A stretch of 64,000 nucleotides of DNA from Phialocephala subalpina (Eukaryota > Ascomycota > Leotiomycetes > Helotiales > Mollisiaceae): contig FJOG01000028.1 in assembly GCA_900073065.1 (NCBI GenBank), positions 12,132 through 76,131 of the forward strand. The letters run 5' to 3'. Every line of letters begins with the position of its first letter. The stretch's first letter is position 1. The position numbers and the translations under genes are program-made. The notes under the pieces were generated by a model, which did no database searches, was not told where the DNA came from, and was given only the letters and a program-made list of their open reading frames with translations. This document shows positions 46,814-58,241 of this stretch, in pieces.

Positions 46814-48697
46814 ATGGCATCAGGACATAATGTATGCTTGACACCCCTCCTCCTAACCTTCAAACCTCACGAACAGCCTTACTAACAACAAATCCAGGAT
46901 CCCAAGCTCTTGTACGCCATCAACGGCATCAATGCCTACCACATCGAAAACGGCAAAGAGGAACTCCTCACCCCCGCCGGCCCACAAACCCTCTCCCTCC
47001 TCATGGTCCCCACCTCCTCTCCCTTCTCCGGCCTCTCCTCCGCAGACCCTCAATCCGCCGCCCCAGAAGAAGATTTCTACCTGCACCTCCACCTACCACC
47101 CGAACTCGACCTTCCCTTGCCAGCAACAACACAAATCTACCACCAGCCACCAAACAGCTACCTCATCCCGCGCTGGGACTTGGGTCCCGAAAGCGGCTCA
47201 TTCACAAGGATAGAGTTTCCTGGCGTGGGAGCTGGGAAGGGAGCTCAGGAAGATGTTGATACGTTTGAGACGATCTTGGCACAATGTACTGCGTTTTTGG
47301 AACGTGCGCCTGCTCCTAAGAGTGCAAGACCAAGACGAAGGAAGAGCGAGAAGGAACTTCCTATCCCGCCATATGATCCCTCTGCTTTCAAGCCAGGAGA
47401 GGGATATGTACAAGGAAGCGCATCCTCACATGAAGGCGGCCAGATCGTGCTCATTGATGAGGAGAATGGGTCTGTGGTTGGGGAGCTGGGAGAGGGGTTC
47501 CATGTCGTTGAAGATGCTAAGATGAAAGCTGGTTCGAAAGGTGCGTCACTGGGACACAAATCCAAACCTCTACAAGTAAATTACTGACATTCTCCTCAAC
47601 AGACCCAGTAGAAATCACCCTCCCATCCGACGGCTCCCACAACATCGGTGTCAGCCCCGCCGGCCCCGAATACCTAGAAATGGTACGCCAAACTCTCCCT
47701 TTATTTTGAAGATATCTTAGTTGCAGAGCTCCCTCGGAGAGTCTTTCGGGAGAACTCGGCTCCTTTACTTTTCAATCTAATAAGAAACGCCATACTAATA
47801 TCCACACAGTCCCTCCACCCCGCCTACAAAAACAGCACCCTCGTCTCCAAAGCCGCCATGGCCTCCCGCCTAATCGTCACCACCTCCACCTACGTCTCCA
47901 AAACCCTCCAATCCCAAGCCTCAACCTTCACCCAAAAAACAAAACCAAACTCCAAACCCATGACTTTCACCCCCACCACGCACTCCCGCATTCGAAAAGT
48001 GCATACATTCTCTGAAGGCGCCGCTGGCCTAAGTTCAAAAACTGTAGGACAAGTCTCAAAATACGCACAAAACCTCGGCGCCACTTTAGCCAAAAGGGGA
48101 CAAAACACACGAGCAAAAAACGGCATCGATGCAGATGGCAAGCCGGTAGAGGATTATAAACCGGGATTGCTGAATAAATCCATGATGGCTTTCTCCACAA
48201 TAGCAGATGGAATCGATCAAGCTGGACGGAACCTCCTAGCTGGAACGAGTACTGCTGCTACTACTGTAGTATCTCACAAATACGGCGCCGAAGCCGGCGA
48301 AATCTCAAAGAGCATCGGAGGTGGATTCAAGAACGTAGGATTGGTATACATAGACGCCGCCGGCGTGTCCCGCAAAGCGATCGTGAAGAGTGTTGCTAAA
48401 GGTATGGTTGTGGGTAAGATGCGCGGGGGTGGAGATCTTGTCGTAGGAGGCGGAGATGGTGGTGTGGCGCCTACACCTAGCGGAAGTAGGAGTGGGAGTC
48501 CGGAGAGTGAGAAGAAGAGGATGAATTGGAAAGAGGGGAAAGATGGGAGATGGGCGGATGATGTGTCGATGACCGGTGGGAGAGATTCTCCAGACCTCGT
48601 TGGATTTGGAAGAGCTGCTCCTCCTGCCTACGGCACGGGTCCGGGAGAGAGTCTTGAGGGCCAGAGGGTGGATACTAAGCCGGGGGCTTTTAGATGA
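46814..48697 (+). CDS. Senescence/spartin-domain protein
   Basis: Four exons, 46814-46831, 46898-47540, 47603-47682 and 47810-48697, total 1629 nt (542 aa). The first half has a fold starting LLYAINGINAYHIENGKEEL, with Pro-rich loops and a basic segment (SARPRRRKSEKELPIP). The second half (about 260-445) resembles the senescence domain shared by plant ERD7 and animal spartin: ASRLIVTTSTYVSKTL, AFSTIADGIDQAGRNLLAG, VVSHKYGAEAGEI and NVGLVYIDAAGVSRKAIVKS. Such proteins associate with lipid droplets and membranes. The C-terminus is Gly/Ser-rich, ending RVDTKPGAFR. All introns are GT-AG and keep phase. No sign of decay. Confidence 0.85.
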
Positions 48698-48725
48698 GAG
48701 CAGAGTAGGGGCATGGTGTGGGTAG

Positions 48726-48826
48726 GATAGGATGGCACACCATGCGTGGGTAGAATATGATGGCATACCATGGGTAGGTATGGCAGGATGGCGCACCATG
48801 GGTAGTGTAGGATGGCACATCATGGA
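48726..48826. repeat. Minisatellite, about 4 units of 23-28 bp
   Basis: Four imperfect units around the core GATGGCACACCATGNGTGGGTAG lie just after the senescence-domain stop codon, in its 3' flank. Unit length varies slightly, with substitutions typical of an old tandem array. Confidence 0.75.
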
Positions 48827-49683
48827 TTGAAGGGGGATAGAAGGGTATGTGCAAACGGTAATGGCAACACAGGCAACAAACATGAAGATATGATGGGATG
48901 ACGGAACCGGGACAATGATTATATGGGAGGGATATGTGCGCGAAGCAAGTAGAAAAGTAATGATATCCTTGCATTCTGACTTTAACACAATTGACTTCAA
49001 CTTTCTCGCTACCCCCTTTCTTGCGATTATCTGTTTGTAGTCCAGAAGGTGTGGGACATTCTCTATACTAGATTCTTCGTTCCAGGAATAGGGATAAGGA
49101 CTGACGTGAATGTTCTTCGCTAGGCGGACAGTGAATTGCCCAATGTCCCAAGATTTTATCAATATCCATAACTCCTTTAATGTTCGATCTAGACCCGAAC
49201 TTTCAAGTCACTCATTCTCCGATTTCAATCAGTTCGGATTCTTCGTCCCAAGTTCCAACATAATCACTAGCAAAATATCCTCTATAACCACAGACATCCT
49301 CGCCACCTAATCCCGCAAGTTCCTGTACACATTGACCAACAATCCGCTCCCCCAGATGATATGATCACCACTGTCTTCCCAAATTTGCCCGGGGCTGGTC
49401 AAGCATAACGCGGACTGTGGGATAATGTGAATTGGAACTTGGGACATTGATTGAAGTGAATATCCGAATCTCAATGGAATTCTGATGTCTTTCCGACTTG
49501 CTACTCTTAAATAATTAAGATTTAGTGATCAGCATCAGCATATTCCATCACCTATTCTTTGGATCAGGTCGGAAATAAAACATTTTTAGAGGGGGTGAAA
49601 ACGTAATTGCAATGCGCACTGAACAATGTTATGCACTCATGACTTCTGTACCACGTATACACTATTCATCTCGACTAATCAAC

Positions 49684-50183
49684 TCATTCCTCTCTCAGCA
49701 CCAACACCAATCTCCATCCATCCCTTCACTCATTCCTCGCATTCAAACACCCCATCCTCCGTTACCTAATCCACTCTCAACCCCTCAACCCCTCAACCTC
49801 CACGTATCCACACAAGACAGAACAGACCTCAATTCTGACCCTGCCACCCAACCCAACTCCTCGGCATAACCCTCCAAATCTTCACCTCCCCACTCCTCAA
49901 ATCATCCAACTTAAAACTCTCCATCTTAACCTTTCATTCCTCTCTCAGCACCAACACCAATCTCCATCCATCCCTTCACTCATTCCTCGCATTCAAACAC
50001 CCCATCCTCCGTTACCTAATCCACTCTCAACCCCTCAACCCCTCAACCTCCACGTATCCACACAAGACAGAACAGACCTCAATTCTGACCCTGCCACCCA
50101 ACCCAACTCCTCGGCATAACCCTCCAAATCTTCACCTCCCCACTCCTCAAATCATCCAACTTAAAACTCTCCATCTTAACCTT
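49684..50183. repeat. Perfect 250 bp tandem duplication
   Basis: 49684-49933 and 49934-50183 appear identical base for base on reading. On the minus strand each unit contains the same 3' coding piece of the Bbc1-like gene (KVKMESFKLDDLRSGEVK through RSWVGWQGQN and TGA). The duplication begins exactly where the upstream coding sequence loses its frame. Confidence 0.92.
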
Positions 50184-53100
50184 AACAAGGCGGAGGAAAG
50201 GGGTTTGAGGAGTTCGTTGACGAGACCTTGGGGTGTGCCGTCTCCGACGATGGTTTCTTTCCTTGTGTGTACGGCGTCAGAAATACGACGACCGAATTGC
50301 TCATGTGCTTGCTCAAGCTGGTCTTGTCGGGAACGAGCAGGTGGTTGTTCATGGCGTTGCTCGAGCTTGATGTCTGCTGGATCTTCGGCTGCGAAGGTAG
50401 CGGTGATAATTGTTTGAGAGTAATCTTGGAAGAGGACATAGAGTTCTTTTACGACTACGGATTTGCCGCGCTTGACTTGGGATGATTCCTCGAATTCGAG
50501 GAGTATGTCTCGACGGCCTTGGAAGATCGGAGGGACACCTCGAGGTTGGGTCCACCAGAATGAACGGGGAGCGAGGTCTACATCGTTGGCGACGTAGCCT
50601 GAGTCCATGGACATTCTACCGAGCTCCACAGAACGCCTTGCTATTGTTGCTGAGCGTGAGACTTCTACTGATTTTCGAGGTGGCGCTCTGTTGTTGGGCG
50701 GAGGCGCTTCATCACGTGGTGGAGGCGGAGGAGCTGGTCTGTCCTGAGGAGGAGAGACATATGTCCTTGGTGGGGAAGTACCATAGATATCGTCTTCTTC
50801 CGGTCTCTCCGTATCATCAAAGTTCAGGCCACCACTTACGGCAGGAATGGTTGGGAGCTTCGGTGCAGCATTTGCAGTATACTTGTAAGGATCATAGTCA
50901 TTGTCATCTTGCTCCCAAGGTGCTGGCATCTTTCCGGGCGGCGGAGGTGGAGGGGCGGCTCGGCGCATGTCCGCTGATTGCCGTGCGTTGGGCGGAGGCT
51001 GTGAGGGCAGTGGAGGAGGAACAGCTCGAGGAGCTACTGCTGAGGGAAGCGGAGGTGGCGAAGAAACTGGAGTATCGTCGAGACTTGAGTCTCTAGCATG
51101 TGCCTTCAGAGCATCTTTATGTGGTACTGCTGAAGCGATGTCAGTGTCGTAGTCTCCCTCGTACTCGGTGACTTCTTCATCGCTTGGTTCAGGAGCAGCA
51201 TGCCTAGGAGATTGCAAGCTACTATTGTCACCAGTAGCCGTTCTGCTGATAGGAGCAGGACCAGTTGGAGGAGGTGGAGGTGGAGCTCGGTTCTGAGCTA
51301 GGGGAGCAGCGCCAGGTATAGGAGGTGGGAGCCGACTATTTCGCTTATTCGCCCCTGGAGTTGTGGGTGAAGTTGGCGAAATTTGTTGTTCCGTTGCTCC
51401 AAAGTACGAAGCACGTTTGATATTGGGAGACTTTGGTGATCCTGGACCATCTGTTGAGGTTCTTTGGGGTGGCCGAGGAGCTTCTCCTGTTGGGCTGGCT
51501 AGATTCATGGTTTGAGTCCGAGCAGGTGGGTGAGGTGGCTGCTCGTCGTCCGATTCATATCCAGCACTTGGAGACATCGGAGGAGCAGGTCGTGCTGCTA
51601 CAGTCAAAAATGAGTATTGTTTGGAATCAGTTTCACTTACAAGCAAGAGGTACAGGAGGTGGTGCTGGTCTTCCTCCCGGAATTGGCGGTGCAGCACCGT
51701 CGGATGGAACTGGTCAAGATTAGCACTGTGTCTGATTTCTCCGATGGATGCAATTACCTGGTGGCGGAGCACTTCGCTCTTGGGATTCCTCTTCTTCATC
51801 TTCAGACTCATCATCAGCAGGCCTACTTGAGATAGGTGCTGGTGCATCCTGATGCCCAAGCTGCCTGTCGGTTTCCTCTGGGCTGCGCACTCTAGACAGT
51901 CCTGGAAGAGCAATTCCGGGCATGGGAACAGGAGGAGCACGTGAAGTTGGAGATGAAACCTCTTCTTGCTCGGGGCGTTTGTCGGAAGTCGATTTCTTCT
52001 TCTTGGGAGGTGCCATAGGGCCTGGCATCGGCATAGCACCAAACATGCCATGCATACCCATTCCGCCACTCATCTTAGCCATACGAGCTCTCAATTCCTC
52101 TTTTCGTCGCACCTCAGGGTCAATATCCTCTTCTTCGTCCTCCTCGTCTTCTTCTTCCTGTTCGGTTCCTCCTTGTGGGGCTTCCTCTTCGGTAGCACCC
52201 TCTTCTTCACCAACTTCAGGCTCGTGAGTTGGCGCAGTAGGGGTGCGCATAGGTATATTAGGAGGTGCTCTCGTTCTCGGCTTCTCATCACTGTCGTCAA
52301 TATCCTGTGGATCTTCGGTTGTATCTCCAGCGCCAGACATATCTGCCTCGTTTCCATCACCAAACGACTTGCGAGGTGGGAGTTCTGCAGCACCTCTAGA
52401 AGACTTGCGTCGTCTTGGAACTTCTCGAACAGAGTCCATCGAAGGCTTGCTTTCGCCAGTTGCCTTTCTCTCAAGTTCGGCTCCCTCTTCTTCTCCTTCA
52501 CCGTTGCCGCCGTGGGACTCAGTTCGCTTCTTAGCAGGCTTCTTAGGCTTCTCCTTCTTCTGTGCTGCCTCTGCATGACGAGCTGCCTGTTCCATTTGCT
52601 GCTTCTGCAAAAGTGCAATTCGATCCTTCAAGCTGGTAGGTTTCGGCTGATCTTCCTCCTCCCCCTCATTTCCACCTGGGACCAAACCCGCCTTCTCCGC
52701 CTGTTCGTGGGTCTCAGCTTGACTAGCAGCTATTTCTGGATCTTCCTCTCTTCTGTATATCTTCTGAGGCGCCATCTCGCGGGTTGGAGGAGGGATGTAG
52801 GCATTCTTGCTAGGAGGTGGTGCGACAAATGACTTCTTGATGGAGTAATTTGCCCCTCCACCGCCAGAACCAGATCCCAATCCTCCGGGCTTGAATGGCG
52901 CGGGAGGCGGTGCTGCTTTGTTGAATGCTGCAATACGGTCCTTGAACGAGCTGGGCTTTTCGGACACAGGAGGAGGTGCTGGTTTCGAGGCAGATAGAGC
53001 TGGCTTCGCTACAGGTGGCGGAGAGACCTCTACAGACTTGGGCGGAGGTGGAGAAGTCACCTTTTGGGGCTCAGGACTCAACGGAGGGGGAGCTCGTGCA

Positions 53101-53450
53101 GCTGGTGCCTCGTGAATCTCTTCTAGCTCGAGTTCTTGTTCCAATTCATGAATTGGCTCCGGAACATACGCTGGTTCCGCAGCAGGTTCAGGCGCATGTT
53201 CTGCCTCCTTCTTTGGACGATTCGTGCGCGTTGGCCTTGGAGGAGCCGTAGGTTCGTACTTCTCAACAAAGTTCTTTGGAAATATGCCCTCCTGCTTCAC
53301 ACCGTTGGCATCCACGTACTCTCCCGAATACCAATCATCGTCTTCCTCCTCTGTAACCGTAATGATCTGCCCGTACGGAAAATGGAGGTCGTCGTCATGC
53401 GGAGAGGTGTATTCGTATACCGCCTTCACTTTAAAGGGCGGACTAGACAT
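50147..53450 (-). CDS. BBC1: Bbc1/Mti1-like SH3 protein, damaged 3' end
   Basis: Exons 53450-51758, 51709-51641 and 51597-50147 as it now reads (1070 aa). An N-terminal SH3 domain (FKVKAVYEYTSPHDDDL, then DDDWYSGEYV, GIFPKNFVEKYEP) is followed by long Pro-rich and acidic disordered stretches (APPPPPP, ERPEEDDIYG) and a C-terminal beta domain starting FWWTQPRGVPPIFQGRRDI. Bbc1 restrains WASP/Las17 and Arp2/3 activity and binds type I myosins at actin patches. After GLVNELLKPLSSALL, homologues carry roughly 100 more residues before the KVKMESFKLDDL motif. Here that stretch is missing and the motif follows at once but in another frame, so translation ends in an unrelated tail. Truncation or assembly error. 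Upstream TTG 53495 is not a likely start. Confidence 0.85.
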
Positions 53451-54103
53451 CTTAGACGTGTGCAGATGCAAATTGTTTGAAGCAAACTTTGACAACTTGC
53501 TGCCTGGAGAGCTATAGCCGGAGCGTGTCTCCGAGGCAGATCACACACGGGGTATGATGGTATTCGTAGATCTGAATCTGTACAACGGTACGCAACGCTG
53601 GAGTATGTGGTGTGCTATAGGCAAGGTAAGGGGAAAGTTGAATGTGTATGAGCGGGGCGTGTTGATGTGTATCTAAAGGTGCTAGTTGCGTCAGCCGCAT
53701 GAATGACGATGTGTGAAACAGTGGATAAATTCTCATGCCCTTCAGATCTGGGAATTGTCACATCTTACCAGACGAATATCTTCAGACGACGGTAAAGAAT
53801 CAATTACAAAACAGAGAGTTGGCTTGGACAACAGCCCTAATGCAGTCGCCTGGCAGAGAAGTCGAAGCGGTGGAGTGGTGCTGTAGAAGTCCCGGTTGAA
53901 GTGGGACATCGAGCACCAGCGAGCAGGGATTCGAGTCGCTTCCGACGAAGCCGCATCATCTTTGAACAAGCCCAGTGAAGCATTGTTTGCCTTCAAGATT
54001 AGGTGATATCTTTCTTCTTGCGAGGCTTTTACATCACGAGTCGACTCTCCTTACCTATACCACGGTAATCGTCAGCTCCTCTCGGCAGAAGCCCTGCAAA
54101 TGC
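53451..54103. other. Divergent promoter, BBC1-like / RTR1-like
   Basis: About 650 bp of shared upstream sequence between head-to-head genes. In-frame codons upstream of ATG 54104 are open from 53975 but look non-conserved. No clear TATA box. Confidence 0.45.
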
Positions 54104-55036
54104 ATGATGATGGCGACCGCCAAGCAGCCCAAGTCCATTCTCAAGAAGTCATCATACCCCGCTACATCTGCGACATCCTCCAAAACGAAAGAAGAGCGCG
54201 ACCGCGAGGTAGCTCTGTACCATGCGAATCTCATCCAGCAACGAAAAGAGATAGAGCTAGAAATTTTACTATCTACTGAGACCCTCATCGATTATCCCCT
54301 CGCTGGTCCTCCCTACGATGCCTCGAATCCATCTCCTGCAGACGCGAAGACGTTCAAGGAGCTTCTCCGTCCATTCCTACCTAGCAACTACGATGAGCTT
54401 ATCGTCGAGCGGAACATAAATGACAGATGCGGCTATACACTTTGTCCGAATCCGCGGCAGAAAGATGGTGGAGGTGGCAGATACCGAATACTTGGCATGA
54501 ATGGCAAGGCGAAAGACTTCAAGGTGGTAGAGAGGGAGGAGCTCGAGAAATGGTGCTCTCCCGAATGTGCCAGACGGACACTGTACGTTCGGGTTCAGTT
54601 GAGTGAGACTGCAGCTTGGGAACGAGAAGCTGGGGAATCTGCGGTTAACATCGATCTTCTGGATGAGCCCAAGGCAACGGAAGCTTCTATTACGGAGGAT
54701 TTGCAGAAGTTAGACCTTCAGACGGAAAGTACTACTAGCAAGAAAGATGCCGCAGATCTAGCTCTAGAGAGAGGAGACAAGGCGCAGGCTGCAAGGAATG
54801 CTATATTTGATGTCAAGATTCAGGAGAAGGATATCTCGAAACCTGCGCAGGCACCATCTTTGGAGGATAAGGACATCAGTGACAGGCTTGACACCTTGCA
54901 TCTCACTTTAGAAGGGCACACAAGTAGCTTCGGCAGCCGACGAGAGAAGCGCCATAAGGAAGCGTTGGATGGGGCCAATGTGGAGGATGACCACACAGAT
55001 GAGGATAGCGAGGAAGATACGGATTGGCAGATTTGA
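54104..55036 (+). CDS. RTR1: RNA polymerase II CTD phosphatase, Rtr1/RPAP2 family
   Basis: Single exon, 310 aa from ATG 54104 (MMMATAKQPKSILKK). An N-terminal helical part (EERDREVALYHANLIQQRKEIE) precedes the Rtr1 zinc finger: CGYTLC, spaced to CSPECARRTLYVRVQLSE, which ligates one zinc. The DLQKLDL segment and acidic C-terminus (DDHTDEDSEEDTDWQI) follow. Rtr1 removes Ser5 phosphate from the polymerase II C-terminal repeats and shuttles between cytoplasm and nucleus. The ATG chosen gives the usual family N-terminus; an open extension to 53975 is ignored. Intact, with normal codon use. Confidence 0.88.
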   Translation: MMMATAKQPKSILKKSSYPATSATSSKTKEERDREVALYHANLIQQRKEIELEILLSTETLIDYPLAGPPYDASNPSPADAKTFKELLRPFLPSNYDELIVERNINDRCGYTLCPNPRQKDGGGGRYRILGMNGKAKDFKVVEREELEKWCSPECARRTLYVRVQLSETAAWEREAGESAVNIDLLDEPKATEASITEDLQKLDLQTESTTSKKDAADLALERGDKAQAARNAIFDVKIQEKDISKPAQAPSLEDKDISDRLDTLHLTLEGHTSSFGSRREKRHKEALDGANVEDDHTDEDSEEDTDWQI

Positions 55037-55538
55037 GCATTTACATGGCGTTTCGGGACCAACCAAGGAGTTAACAATTGGACAATATCGAGATACCCAG
55101 GGTGGAAAAGTTCAGGGCTGGAATATCGAATAGATTCCCAGCACTATCACAATGACGATCGCATTCACAATCACAATTGTTTCAACTTCCCCGTCGAGGT
55201 GACCGTGGAATTGAATACTCACCCCTCACTCGAACAGCATGTGTGTCATCATCGTTCGTAGAGCCGCGATAGTCGTGGAGAGGTGATCGTCGAGATACGT
55301 GTGGTTGAACCAAGCAGCATAGCATGGTCCAACCCACATGATCAGAGGTTCACTATGCATAGAAAAAAAGAAAATGGCAATCAAGCATCATCTCCAGAGG
55401 AGAATCAGCGACACCTGTGTGGGAAATGACCTCACATTGATCTAGTATGCATAACCATCCAGTGAGACGCCCAGAAGCAACCAGGTCCATGCCCAAGCCA
55501 TTTCATCCATGATATCCCATTTTGTGCGAATCGAAAAC
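55037..55538. other. Intergenic DNA between convergent genes
   Basis: About 500 bp of 3' flanks of the convergent RTR1-like and eS17 genes. No feature seen. Confidence 0.5.
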
Positions 55539-56086
55539 TTAGTTTCTTGGTGGGCGGTCGTTGAATCTGCGAGGTCTCTCGACGGTTTGTTGTTGTGAGA
55601 CAGCGACGACGGTGACTGGGACGGAATCGAACTGTGAACCTGTCAGTATATTGCCGTACTACCGGAAAATTTCGGACATACACCAAGGCTCTTGAGGAGA
55701 TCCTTTGTATCGGTATCGACCTCGAGCTGTCCGGTCTCGGTCTGGGAGAAGTCGAGGGCAGACACTTCGGGGACGTATTGATCCTTTCTTTCACGCTCCT
55801 CTTCTTGAAGCTTGAAGGAGATACCACGGACAGGACCACGTTGGATACGCTTCATCAAATGGGTAGTGTAACCGGCAATCTAATTATCCATCATCAGTAC
55901 AGCTCTTCCTCGTCTGCGAGCAGGTTGCGCAGGTCGTACCTTGTTGCGGAGACGTTTGGAAGCAATGATGGCAATCTCATCGCAGATTCTCTTGTTGGTC
56001 TCGAAATCGAGGGTCAACTTGGGGTAGTATCGCTCAATGATGACCTTGGCGGACTTCTTGACAGTCTTGGTACGAACGCGACCCAT
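55539..56086 (-). CDS. RPS17: 40S ribosomal protein eS17
   Basis: Three exons, 56086-55940, 55879-55684 and 55639-55539, total 444 nt (147 aa). The sequence is strongly conserved: [58 protein letters not shown], then a C-terminus [12 protein letters not shown]. eS17 is a structural protein of the small ribosomal subunit near the head/beak. Length and intron number suit ascomycete RPS17 genes. The promoter holds a CACGTGATC element near 56216-56225, similar to a site common in fungal ribosomal-protein promoters. Confidence 0.97.
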
Positions 56087-56705
56087 GATTGCGGTTTGTC
56101 GTGGTTGTCAAAATTAGAGATGTCGAGGGGATTTTGAATTTCTTTCAATTGAACGGTGCGATTGTGATTCTCGGTTATCGGTACGAAGTAGGCTTAGCTC
56201 ATAACTAGCGTTATTACACGTGATCAGCCTCCAGCTTCATCAAATTCATGGATCAGGCGGGGCTGGCATTATTGCTGTTTGGTGTTATTTTTTTTTACTT
56301 TTACGAATCAATCCTATGAGAACTTGAAAGAAGTATTTAAGAAGTGGGTGAAACTAAAACCTCCTTGAAAGTCCAAAGGACTCATTCATTTTAGAACCAA
56401 TATCCTACAACCACAGACCTCATATATCGGCAGTAAAAACTGGTTAGGCTGTGGTGCAGAAAGGAGGATTGGTGGCAGATGGATCAATCGGCACTGATTA
56501 TTGGACTTGAAATATGCCAACGCAAATGTTAAGAGTAGTAGAAGATCCAAAAGGCTGCTTTCAACTCGGCAAGTACAATGTCAGAGCTATGCAATTCCTG
56601 TTGAGAAGTAAAAGAAAATTTGGAGGCGGAGTATGATGTACATTATCTCCCTGTTCTACAAGGCGACCCACTCATGCTATGCATAATGTACAATCCAAAT
56701 GTAAA
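56087..56705. other. RPS17 promoter and MRP51 3' flank
   Basis: About 620 bp with a poly-T run near 56288. No gene seen apart from short random frames. Confidence 0.5.
56216..56225. promoter_or_regulatory. CACGTG-type element upstream of RPS17
   Basis: CACGTGATCA about 130 bp before the eS17 start. CACGTG motifs bind bHLH factors and are common upstream of ascomycete ribosomal-protein genes; function here is inferred. Confidence 0.35.
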
Positions 56706-58241
56706 CTACATAGGTTCCTCTTCAACCTTCAGGAGGTTTTCCATCTCTCTGCTCGCCACATCTGCGCTCGCTTGCTTTGCTAATGTCTCTTCTGCCTTTG
56801 CGCCCTTCCTCCCTCTCAGCCCATAGCTCCCGTAACTACTAGAATATATGCTCCCAGCCTGAGCTGCCTCATTCAAGCCTGGTACCTTCCAGCTATTCTT
56901 CGAGATTGTTGGTGTCGGCTGAATCTGGTCCGTGGTGCCTTCATGAACCGCTACAGCTTCCGCATCTGCCGGCTTGATGGTCAAGATAACCTTGCCGCTA
57001 GGATTTACTTGAGCATGGGAAGGTTCAACGTAAGCTTTGCTGCCTCCCTCCTTATTTGGATCGAGAGTGAGAAGGGCGTTGTGAGCTGCCTGGGTACGTT
57101 TGGCGCCAGGAAGGTTGGATCGATTAAAACCCTCACCCCCAAATTGTGATGGGACGGCTGTCACGAATCCTCCTACTCCCAACGCTGCCCCAAAGTTTCC
57201 GACCCCTCCAGCCCTTGGTAGGACCACACGAGCCTTCACAGGTGATTTGTGGCTTTGTGGTCCGAATTTTGGATGATTGTATACATGAGCATTTGTAAGG
57301 CCGTACGCCAAACCTGCGGATGGATGCGTTTTGGGAGGACCGCTATCAGTGTACGGCGATACAGAGACTGGAGCATGAGGTAGATCTGGAACCAGTGACC
57401 CGTTGGCCTCAGGAGCTTTATCCAACATGCTAGCAATCATCCTCTGGTAGACTTCCGCCTTGACTTGGGGAGGTGGTGGCAGGTCGAGGAACACTCGTAT
57501 CAGCTTGTACAATTCTGCTCGGTCATAGCGCAGGACCTTGACATATTCTGTCATTTGGTCTTCCGTGACATCTTCTGGCTGTACCGCAGCTGGAGGTTCT
57601 TCTTCACCTACAGCTTTCCGGCGGGCTTCTGTAGTAAGAGACCTGGCGCAGGCAACTCGTAGGAATTTTCGGAAGTCGCTTTTCTTGTCATTGACCTGCT
57701 TCGTAACATATGCATTGAAGTCTCCATTGGTCATTCCGGCAAGCCAAGGCCCCTTATAATTCCATCGTGCATTATCCGTTAACGAAAATTGGTCGGCTGG
57801 CTCTGTTGTAGAATCGATCTCGTCCTCAAAAACACTCTTCCTGTATTCGCTTTCATAGCTACCCGTGTTCTTCTTCACACCTATGGTGAGCGGTACGCCC
57901 ATCTCCTGCCATTTCTGCAACGTAAGAGCATGGTCTGCGGACGAACCGAACTCGGTGATGTGCTCGAACGTATCGATTGCCTCGACTCGTATGAAAGGTG
58001 TAGAAGTCTTCGTCGTCGATCGCAGAGGTAATGGTCGTTTGAACCCCCAATCTCCTCTCGCCCGTGAGGATGGTGGTGTGGTGATTGAGAGGTGCGTAGG
58101 ATGTGGGAGGGTGGCAGTGTCGGAGTTGAATATTGCGGTAGCTGAGAGATCACCCATCGGCCTGGGCAATGGAGCAGGAATTGAGAAAACCCTGGATGCT
58201 CTTAAGAGAGCACCCCCTGGCGATACACTCCGCGAAGCCAT
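56706..58241 (-). CDS. MRP51: Mitochondrial small-subunit ribosomal protein Mrp51 (bS1m)
   Basis: Single exon, 511 aa from ATG 58241 (MASRSVSPGGALLRASRVFS). The N-terminus is basic and Ser-rich as for a mitochondrial presequence. Family marks: SIPAPLPRP, ATLPHPTHLSITTPPSS, RGDWGFKRPLPLRST, STPFIRVEAIDTFEHITEF and GPWLAGMTNGDFNAYV. Mrp51 belongs to the mitochondrial 37S subunit and in yeast is needed to translate mitochondrial mRNAs through their 5' leaders. An upstream in-frame ATG at 58331 would add 30 residues not typical of the family. Intact. Confidence 0.88.
   Translation of the reverse strand: MASRSVSPGGALLRASRVFSIPAPLPRPMGDLSATAIFNSDTATLPHPTHLSITTPPSSRARGDWGFKRPLPLRSTTKTSTPFIRVEAIDTFEHITEFGSSADHALTLQKWQEMGVPLTIGVKKNTGSYESEYRKSVFEDEIDSTTEPADQFSLTDNARWNYKGPWLAGMTNGDFNAYVTKQVNDKKSDFRKFLRVACARSLTTEARRKAVGEEEPPAAVQPEDVTEDQMTEYVKVLRYDRAELYKLIRVFLDLPPPPQVKAEVYQRMIASMLDKAPEANGSLVPDLPHAPVSVSPYTDSGPPKTHPSAGLAYGLTNAHVYNHPKFGPQSHKSPVKARVVLPRAGGVGNFGAALGVGGFVTAVPSQFGGEGFNRSNLPGAKRTQAAHNALLTLDPNKEGGSKAYVEPSHAQVNPSGKVILTIKPADAEAVAVHEGTTDQIQPTPTISKNSWKVPGLNEAAQAGSIYSSSYGSYGLRGRKGAKAEETLAKQASADVASREMENLLKVEEEPM

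Noticed and set aside
48305..49162. 285-codon minus frame over the senescence-domain gene end and minisatellite
   Set aside because: Antisense of a real gene plus a tandem repeat; the repeated CHP-like peptide comes from the minisatellite.
50482..51096. 204-codon plus frame over the Bbc1-like gene
   Set aside because: Antisense shadow of the Pro-rich coding region, which lacks stops on the other strand.
51966..52832. 288-codon plus frame over the Bbc1-like gene
   Set aside because: Antisense shadow of the acidic, Lys/Glu-rich region.
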